From contig JALQWE010000057.1 of the NCBI GenBank assembly GCA_023258825.1, positions 1-10,811 on the forward strand: a DNA stretch of 10,811 nucleotides, given 5' to 3'. The translations under genes were made by a program, and so were the position numbers. This document shows positions 7,101-10,811 of this stretch, one piece after another (the first letter of the stretch is position 1; each line of letters starts with the position of its first letter). Source of the stretch: Planctomycetaceae bacterium (lineage in GTDB: Bacteria; Planctomycetota; Planctomycetia; Planctomycetales; Planctomycetaceae). The notes under the pieces were generated by a model. That model ran no database searches and had not been told where the DNA came from. It worked only from the letters and a program-made list of their open reading frames with translations.

Positions 7101-10100
7101 TCACCATTCGCAAGGTACAGCCAGCCATCCAGCCCCCACCGCAGTCCATTCACTCGATGCTGCTGGTTGCCTTCCACAAACCCACCATACAGCAGCTGCT
7201 GCACGTCGGCCTGATCATCCCCCGTCGTGTCCTCTGCATACAGCACCACCGGCGCCATACTGATGATCGCACCGTTCTTCCAGCACTGAATTCCGCTCGG
7301 CCATGCCAGTTTGTCCAGAAAGGTCACGGCCTGATCATAGACCTGATCGCCATCCGTATCCTGCAGAATTCGTACCCGCCCGCAACGTCCATCGTCACCA
7401 GCCGGATAGTCGCCCATTTCCACCACCCACAATCGCCCTCGTTCGTCCCAGTCAAAAGCCACCGGGTCTCGAATCAGCGGTTCCGCTGCCGCCAGAACCA
7501 CACGCAGGCCCGGTCTTGCTGTCATCGAATTCACGGCAGCCACGGGTGACTTCGGAGCCGGAAAATCCTGTTGCAGAGCGGCCGAATAAAAGTGCTGCGG
7601 CAACTGTTTCTGCACGGCGTCGCAGATCAGATCTTCCGCTTCCGGTGCCAGACGTGTTGGACGTCGATAGTACAACATCGACGAATCCACTTCATACCCG
7701 CCCTCACGCAGCAGCCGCGCCGAAGCGATGTAACAGGGCACATCATTGCTGTACGCGTTAATCCACAGTCGGTCACTGTCCAGCATCTCGTTCAGACGGA
7801 TGGAATAATCCACGACGACTTCGCCACCCAGAAAGACCATCGCCAGATCTTCCCCGAAACACCACGTCTGCACCGGATAGTCCGGCACGGTTGTCGGAAT
7901 CTCCTGGCCGGCGTCCAGCAGTCCCAGAAAGTATCGCGCCCGTGATCCGGAAACACCCGTATCAGCGGCCTGCCGCTGCCACTCTTCACGACTGGGAAGC
8001 GGTCCCAGCGGCAGCGCAATCCGACTGAGCCGACACACAATCGCCGGGTCAATCCGCCGCAGACGCTCCGGCGTTTTCAGCAGGGAGTTGACTTCGTCTG
8101 CGAGTGTTCGACCGTGCTGTCGCGATTGCTCATGAGTTCCCCGGGGGGACGGATTCGCGTCCGCGCCACAGCCAATGGCCACCAACGCGACTGCTCCCGG
8201 ATGATCCGTCTCCAGCATGTCCGCTGCAAACCCCGCCCAGTCACCGCTGATCTGGTTAAAGTCCCCGGTCTCCGTCGTGCAGTGGCAGGCATAGTTCACC
8301 AGCAACGCAACCAATCGGCCCTCCGTATCCCGCGCGGCCAGCAGGGGAACACGCTTGTCGGTCGGCCCATCCGGGACCTCTCCAAAGCCACTCCACCGGC
8401 CGTCAGTCAGAGCCCGGCGGTTCATGGCAAACCCAGCTTCCCCGTAGCCCAGCGACAACCAGCAGGGACGTTGCTGCTGCAGCGCCTGCTCGACCACCTG
8501 CACCAGGCGATCCGTTAATTCCTGCTCATACTGCGCCAGACGGGCCGCATGGTCTGCGGGTACGTCCGGAAAGATATTCGGTGCAAATCCGCGCAGCCAC
8601 GGCGCCGAATGCGAATGCGTCGCACTCACCGCAAAACATTCGCGGGGCAATCGATACTTTTCTGCCAGCCGCGCATACACTCGTTCCGTCATCTCCAGCG
8701 GCACACCACAGTTGTCCACAGTCACCAGGATTGATCGGATGTCGTCCGGTGCACCGATCGTCAGCGCCCGCGCGTGGATCGGAACCGCAACTCCCTCCGA
8801 TTCTTTCAGCCTGTTGCCATAGCCAGTCAATCTCACAGGAAACGTCGGTGTGATGTCAACCACCGCCGCCCCCACCGGCACCGCCGGATAGGCCGCCTGG
8901 GCCCGACGTCGGTGGTAAACCGCTAACACCTCGTCCACCGACACACGATGCAGCAGATCCGGACGCTTCGCAGTGTCCTCATTCTGCCAGCACAGGTGCT
9001 TGTCGTGGAAGAAAAAGCCATTGTGAGTCCCATCGGCACGTATCACGTCCGGCAATCCATACTCACCCGGGGAATTCAGAATCTCCTGCAATGCCGTCCT
9101 GTCTGCGGGTGGCAGATTCGACAGGGCCGTGGGGCTCTCACGACGCGCCTGCGTCACCTCCGCCACCACCTGCGGCACCTGCTCCCGCAGAGTCTGTCCG
9201 CCCGAGTACGCCTGGTTGAGCTTCGCAGCCACTTCCCGGAAATTCAGAAACCTCACCCGCCGCCCATGCTTCGCCACCGCATGATCAATCAACTCCACCC
9301 CCTGCTCCGCACGAATCCACCCGTGAGGATGAAACACGAGGCTGAAACAGCCCTGCTTGATCACCGTCAGATCAATCGCTGCCTTCCAGTCCTCAACCGT
9401 CCGGGGATTGTTCACTCCCTGCAGATGCTGCGCGGACCAGTCGCTGGGAGCAAGGCAGGGAATCTGCCAGCACGTTTCCCCAATCAGCCAGGGGTACGGA
9501 TAGTTCCGCACGTAGTTCACAAAGTGGTCATGGCGGTTGCCTCCGTAGGTATTGCCACGCGGCAGGTACCTCAGAAAACGTTCCTGACCGTCGGCATCCA
9601 GTACCAGCTCCCGGGGTAACTCAGGATCTTCCGAGGTGAAGAACGTGAACACCGAGGAATCCAGCTGCAGATAACGCTGCTCGGCTGTCCGCTGACTGAA
9701 AATCTCCCGGTAGAAACGCGGGCTGACGGTGTTCAGCGAATCGCAACAGGGCGTCCGAAAGGCCACCGGCATGTTGCCGGGAATACGAGCCATCAAGTCC
9801 ACGCAGCGTTCATAGGTGGAACGCGCTTTGGCCAGTTCTTCACCCTGCAGCAATGGACAGGGATGATCAATCGAATGGCATTCCAGACTCACGCCTTCCC
9901 CTAACCAGCTCTGCAGCTGCGGGTCATCCGGTTTGACGTCATTGGTCATGATGCTCAGCCCCGCGCGGCCATCGATCTCCTTCAGACGATTCAGAATCGG
10001 GCGCAGGTACTGCTCGTACTTTGCGGGATCCCGCATGTCGTCAATCGCCAGCACAATCACAGCATCGACATCAGGTTCTCCGAACCACTGCGGTGTCTTC

Positions 10101-10408
10101 AATCGCACCGGGAATTGCGTCTGCGGATACCACGGGTTGGCTGGATCCGTCGCCGCCAGTTCTGCCACATCCAATGCCGCGGGTTTGCCTCCAGCGTTTT
10201 CCGGTACCGACTTTGATGCCACAGCATCAGAAGCTGCCGCGCTGGTCGCGCCGTCCAGGCAGGCAGCAACGGTGGCTGAACCTGTGAGGACGCCCCAAGT
10301 CAGGCACAGCAGCAGCAACTGGCGGTCACAGTGCCTGACCAAAGGCAGCAATTTTGTCAGGCAGAGCACGTCACGGAACGCGGCAGACGTCGGCAAAAGA
10401 GCATTCAT
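4151..10408 (-). CDS. Exported multidomain deacetylase/ceramidase-like/PVC-type dehydrogenase/cytochrome c protein
   Basis: This single uninterrupted frame encodes 2085 residues. Order: export signal (hydrophobic core about 31-49, with VAAC at 47-50 resembling a lipobox); NodB-like deacetylase about 112-400; linker 400-505; neutral-ceramidase-like domain about 510-945; PVC-type dehydrogenase propeller about 965-1346; HEAT-like repeats about 1370-1795; haem c domain with CSTCH at 1816-1820; carbohydrate-binding-like domain about 1958-2082. The dehydrogenase-HEAT-CxxCH-terminal-domain layout is typical of planctomycete proteins, and deacetylase fusions to it are familiar to me; the ceramidase-like insertion is not. 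The whole protein should lie in the periplasm or on the surface, where haem c is attached. Catalytic motifs of the first two enzymes look intact. The ATG at 10408 lacks a Shine-Dalgarno site, and the long n-region before the hydrophobic core makes a later TTG start possible. Probable operon with the formamidase-like gene. Confidence 0.88.
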   Translation of the reverse strand: MNALLPTSAAFRDVLCLTKLLPLVRHCDRQLLLLCLTWGVLTGSATVAACLDGATSAAASDAVASKSVPENAGGKPAALDVAELAATDPANPWYPQTQFPVRLKTPQWFGEPDVDAVIVLAIDDMRDPAKYEQYLRPILNRLKEIDGRAGLSIMTNDVKPDDPQLQSWLGEGVSLECHSIDHPCPLLQGEELAKARSTYERCVDLMARIPGNMPVAFRTPCCDSLNTVSPRFYREIFSQRTAEQRYLQLDSSVFTFFTSEDPELPRELVLDADGQERFLRYLPRGNTYGGNRHDHFVNYVRNYPYPWLIGETCWQIPCLAPSDWSAQHLQGVNNPRTVEDWKAAIDLTVIKQGCFSLVFHPHGWIRAEQGVELIDHAVAKHGRRVRFLNFREVAAKLNQAYSGGQTLREQVPQVVAEVTQARRESPTALSNLPPADRTALQEILNSPGEYGLPDVIRADGTHNGFFFHDKHLCWQNEDTAKRPDLLHRVSVDEVLAVYHRRRAQAAYPAVPVGAAVVDITPTFPVRLTGYGNRLKESEGVAVPIHARALTIGAPDDIRSILVTVDNCGVPLEMTERVYARLAEKYRLPRECFAVSATHSHSAPWLRGFAPNIFPDVPADHAARLAQYEQELTDRLVQVVEQALQQQRPCWLSLGYGEAGFAMNRRALTDGRWSGFGEVPDGPTDKRVPLLAARDTEGRLVALLVNYACHCTTETGDFNQISGDWAGFAADMLETDHPGAVALVAIGCGADANPSPRGTHEQSRQHGRTLADEVNSLLKTPERLRRIDPAIVCRLSRIALPLGPLPSREEWQRQAADTGVSGSRARYFLGLLDAGQEIPTTVPDYPVQTWCFGEDLAMVFLGGEVVVDYSIRLNEMLDSDRLWINAYSNDVPCYIASARLLREGGYEVDSSMLYYRRPTRLAPEAEDLICDAVQKQLPQHFYSAALQQDFPAPKSPVAAVNSMTARPGLRVVLAAAEPLIRDPVAFDWDERGRLWVVEMGDYPAGDDGRCGRVRILQDTDGDQVYDQAVTFLDKLAWPSGIQCWKNGAIISMAPVVLYAEDTTGDDQADVQQLLYGGFVEGNQQHRVNGLRWGLDGWLYLANGDSGGLVSGLGAIPGEREPRPFTVQPVNLRGRDLRIHPETNAVQAVSGTTQFGRERDDFGHWFGNNNSNPIWQYVLDERYVARNPHAGVSGVTAAVAAVPGAAPVFPLSRTLARFNDFAFANRFTSACGTMIYRDTLLGPEFYGNALTSEPVHNLVSRLVLTSSDATAPVFQGVRAADEQQSEFLASSDNWFRPTMLRTGPDGAIWVADMYRAVIEHPEWIPAEYQRKMNLYSGSDRGRIYRVLPAAACCGTGDAGKVGESPQGDSAKVESDLRQFFSQPWDRVALKEVAERLRSPNGWWRDTAQRILVHRRDEVLQDAELLRRIGSFVSEGRAVGVQALATLSTLGQADFEGMSELGVTAALQGLASDDAEVRRLSIELLEPGLRAGRADLLQSLAALADDPHAAVRLQLLLSLGEFPGEAAGTLLGTVLLCSVDSPLMLDAGLTSLTAANIGPVMSAVLQDSRGRASELLVSRLAGQASALGQAELLARPLAEILQSLDAQTATASFEAATRMLQEVGRTEAGQRLVAGELLTKARQQAVSTALSVARNATVEVDRRAAALTLADVCRAGETDLTVAEEFLTPQTPLLLQRVAVQTVGRNGGPQQTRTVLQRARTLEPEVRSALFQGVVQRPVLLPELLQVLESGALSIEELDASQRDVLVNHRDAEIADRARRLGTTVTSTDRETLVADWRQKVQGVRGDATAGAVVFEKRCSTCHRLQNIGREVGADLAALKDRSPEALITAILDPNRAVEAKFLSYTVVTTDGLQYSGMLRGETGGALTLLAGDGREHVIPRAAVDELIASRRSLMPEGLERDLSPEDLANVMAFVQSTGSPWKAFEGNAPRAITASEDRSLLLPAAAAEIYGPSLVYEPKYGNVGYWCSTEDYVRWSFEVPASGDWTVEVDCACDDSAAGSLIRFSTGTRLLTARVPGTGTWDNYQTWQAGTIDLHRGKGQLIVTAPEKPGSALIDIRAIRLIPPGVR
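4163..4537 (-). other. Domain: C-terminal carbohydrate-binding-like beta-sandwich (residues about 1958-2082)
   Basis: The segment runs from the AAAAEIYGPSLVYEPKYGN block to the C-terminus and has alternating beta-strand character, with a central CACDD at 2008-2012. I recall the same EIYG...GYW...DYVRW pattern at the end of other planctomycete haem proteins, where it resembles galactose-binding/CBM6-like folds. Ligand unknown. Confidence 0.55.
4604..5011 (-). other. Domain: planctomycete haem-binding cytochrome c (residues about 1800-1935)
   Basis: CSTCH at 1816-1820 is a covalent haem c site, followed by IGREVGADLAAL at 1825-1836 and the conserved ILDPNRAVEAKFLSY at 1848-1862. SLMPEGLERDLSPEDL at 1910-1925 holds M1912, the likely distal axial ligand. 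This is the standard end of PVC-type CxxCH proteins and the expected electron acceptor for the propeller domain. Confidence 0.85.
5024..6301 (-). other. Domain: HEAT-like helical repeats (residues about 1370-1795)
   Basis: The region is almost wholly helical, with repeated D-[DP]-x-x-V-R-x-x-[AS/L]-type starts such as DDAEVRRLSIELL at 1470-1482, DDPHAAVRLQLLLSL at 1502-1516, EVDRRAAALTLADV at 1656-1669 and PEVRSALFQG at 1721-1730. Such repeats normally link the propeller and the cytochrome in this protein family and probably act as a scaffold. Confidence 0.65.
6371..7516 (-). other. Domain: PVC-type membrane-bound dehydrogenase beta-propeller (residues about 965-1346)
   Basis: Characteristic segments are LWVVEMGDYP at 993-1002, EGNQQHRVNGLRWGLDGW at 1079-1096, ANGDSGG at 1100-1106, FGHWFGNNNSNPIWQ at 1160-1174, IWVADMYR at 1306-1313 and the closing GRIYRVLP at 1339-1346. 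The fold resembles sugar/PQQ-type soluble dehydrogenases, but the cofactor is not shown by the sequence. Electrons could pass to the haem domain of the same chain. Confidence 0.75.
7574..8881 (-). other. Domain: neutral/alkaline ceramidase-like N-terminal domain (residues about 510-945)
   Basis: The segment begins GAAVVDITP at 513-521. It carries THSHSAP at 597-603, matching the THTHSGP-type motif whose first His binds zinc in neutral ceramidases; NYACHC at 705-710 supplies the second zinc His (H709). SGDWAGFA at 721-728 and GCGADANPSP at 747-756 match other conserved blocks. GGEVVVDY at 861-868 supplies the probable zinc Glu (E863), and GGYEVDSS at 903-910 is near the expected Tyr. The separate C-terminal domain of classical ceramidases is absent. 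Many planctomycete members of this family are not proven to cleave ceramide, so the acyl-amide substrate is open. Confidence 0.8.
9209..10075 (-). other. Domain: polysaccharide deacetylase-like (residues about 112-400)
   Basis: The NodB metal site appears complete: AIDDMRD at 121-127 supplies the Asp pair (D123/D124), and HSIDHP at 178-183 supplies the two metal-binding His (H178, H182). RTPCCDS at 218-224 corresponds to the RxP motif, and FHPHGW at 359-364 to the late catalytic-His motif. Family members hydrolyse N- or O-acetyl groups from glycans. The Cys-rich CWQIPC segment at 313-318 belongs to the planctomycete subfamily as I recall it. Specific substrate unknown. Confidence 0.8.
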
Positions 10409-10471
10409 AATGCGGCATTTCGGGAGGAAGCGACTGGCGGGAATTCACAGGCCACGGCAGAACTGCGACAC

Positions 10472-10499
10472 CTTAAACATCCACAGCCCGAAAATCCAA
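10472..10499 (-). promoter_or_regulatory. Weak candidate promoter for the 6.3-kb gene
   Basis: On the minus strand TTGGAT (10494-10499) and TTTAAG (10472-10477) are 16 bases apart, about 65-90 bases before the ATG, in the most AT-rich stretch of the upstream region. The match to a sigma70 consensus is poor and planctomycete promoters are not well defined. Confidence 0.2.
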
Positions 10500-10558
10500 T
10501 AACCAAGCCCATTTAACAGCGGCTATTCGCCGAGGTGCTGAGCGGAGTTCGCAAGTTC

Positions 10559-10592
10559 CCGGAGCCTGATCGCCGCGGCGGCGAGCCTCCGG
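10559..10592. repeat. GC-rich inverted repeat with nested palindrome
   Basis: CCGGAG at 10559-10564 pairs with CTCCGG at 10587-10592, and the interior holds the perfect 10-bp palindrome CGCCGCGGCG at 10571-10580. It sits about 150 bases before the ATG of the 6.3-kb gene. It could be a terminator stem of an upstream gene, though no T-run follows on the minus strand. Confidence 0.45.
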
Positions 10593-10734
10593 AATTCAAA
10601 TCGCAGCAGCGTCACGCAAAGACGCCTGGGCGCATAGAGCGGTCGCGATTCGACCAACCGCAGACGCAGCCTTCGGGGTTTTCCTGCGCCCTGGCCTGTT
10701 GAGCAGCCTGGCCACCAATGTCCCCGGAAAACGT

Positions 10735-10794
10735 CAGAGTCGGGGAACCCGTTTCTCAGCTTCGCTGCGACGGCCTGTGGGGTCCCAGAGTCGG
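10735..10794. repeat. Direct repeat of CAGAGTCGG
   Basis: The 9-mer CAGAGTCGG occurs at 10735-10743 and again at 10786-10794, 51 bases apart, in a stretch also holding GGGGAACCC and GGGGTCCC. Function unknown; it may belong to a dispersed intergenic repeat. Confidence 0.4.
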
Positions 10795-10811
10795 TCCGCC
10801 ACTCGAAATCC

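Larger units (their letters stand above)
10409..10811. other. Upstream region of the 6.3-kb gene, no accepted gene
   Basis: This 403-base stretch contains the presumed promoter region, a GC-rich hairpin and short repeats. ACGCAAAGACGC at 10614-10625, followed by ctgggcgca, resembles the degenerate 'cgcaaagacgccaaggcgca' tracts scattered between genes in many bacteria including planctomycetes. A minus-strand frame enters from the right edge and stays open for 95 codons to a TAG at 10523-10525, but its Arg-rich product does not resemble a protein family I know and its start is not in view. I left it unannotated as a gene. Confidence 0.5.

Noticed and set aside
6647..7549. 300-codon plus-strand frame opposite the dehydrogenase domain
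   Set aside because: Arg/His/Pro-rich shadow frame with no family motif, wholly antisense to conserved propeller sequence.
10523..10810. Minus-strand frame entering from the right edge, possible partial gene
   Set aside because: Ninety-five open codons are not decisive at this GC content. The product is Arg/Leu-rich with no motif, and the stretch overlaps repeat-like sequence. Sequence to the right is needed.

Overview
The window looks like a piece of a Planctomycetota chromosome, probably family Planctomycetaceae or a relative. The main evidence is the 2085-residue protein on the minus strand. It carries the planctomycete/PVC-type 'membrane-bound dehydrogenase + HEAT-like repeats + CxxCH haem-binding domain' module, seen elsewhere almost only in Planctomycetota and Verrucomicrobiota. 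The GC-rich coding bias, which leaves many long antisense shadow frames, fits this. No rRNA, tRNA, CRISPR array, insertion sequence or phage gene was recognised.

Layout from left to right. (1) 1-733, minus: the first 244 residues of a membrane-anchored c-type haem sensor (DUF3365/Tll0287-like) whose C-terminus lies off the left edge. (2) 734-1103: a divergent intergenic region with no convincing gene. (3) 1104-2216, plus: a complete GCS2/YbdK-family carboxylate-amine ligase (glutamate-cysteine ligase-like). (4) 2217-2587: a convergent intergenic region unusually rich in perfect or near-perfect inverted repeats. (5) 2588-4084, minus: an exported homologue of the large (beta) subunit of N,N-dimethylformamidase. 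(6) 4151-10408, minus: a single 6.3-kb gene for an exported, possibly lipid-anchored multidomain protein. In order it has a polysaccharide-deacetylase-like domain, a neutral-ceramidase-like domain, a PVC-type dehydrogenase beta-propeller, HEAT-like repeats, a cytochrome c with CSTCH, and a C-terminal carbohydrate-binding-like domain. (7) 10409-10811: the upstream region of that gene, with a GC-rich hairpin, short direct repeats and no accepted gene.

The 6.3-kb gene and the formamidase-like gene are on the same strand with a 66-base spacer and no visible terminator, so they are probably one transcription unit. Both products appear to be exported. Three of their predicted activities act on C-N amide bonds (N-deacetylation, N-deacylation, formamide-type hydrolysis). 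The other part would oxidise a substrate and pass electrons to a covalent haem. A plausible but unproven reading is a periplasmic or surface machine that strips acyl groups from amino sugars or sphingolipid-like/glycoconjugate amides and oxidises the product. The carboxylate-amine ligase and haem sensor on the left form a separate divergent pair and need not belong to the same pathway.
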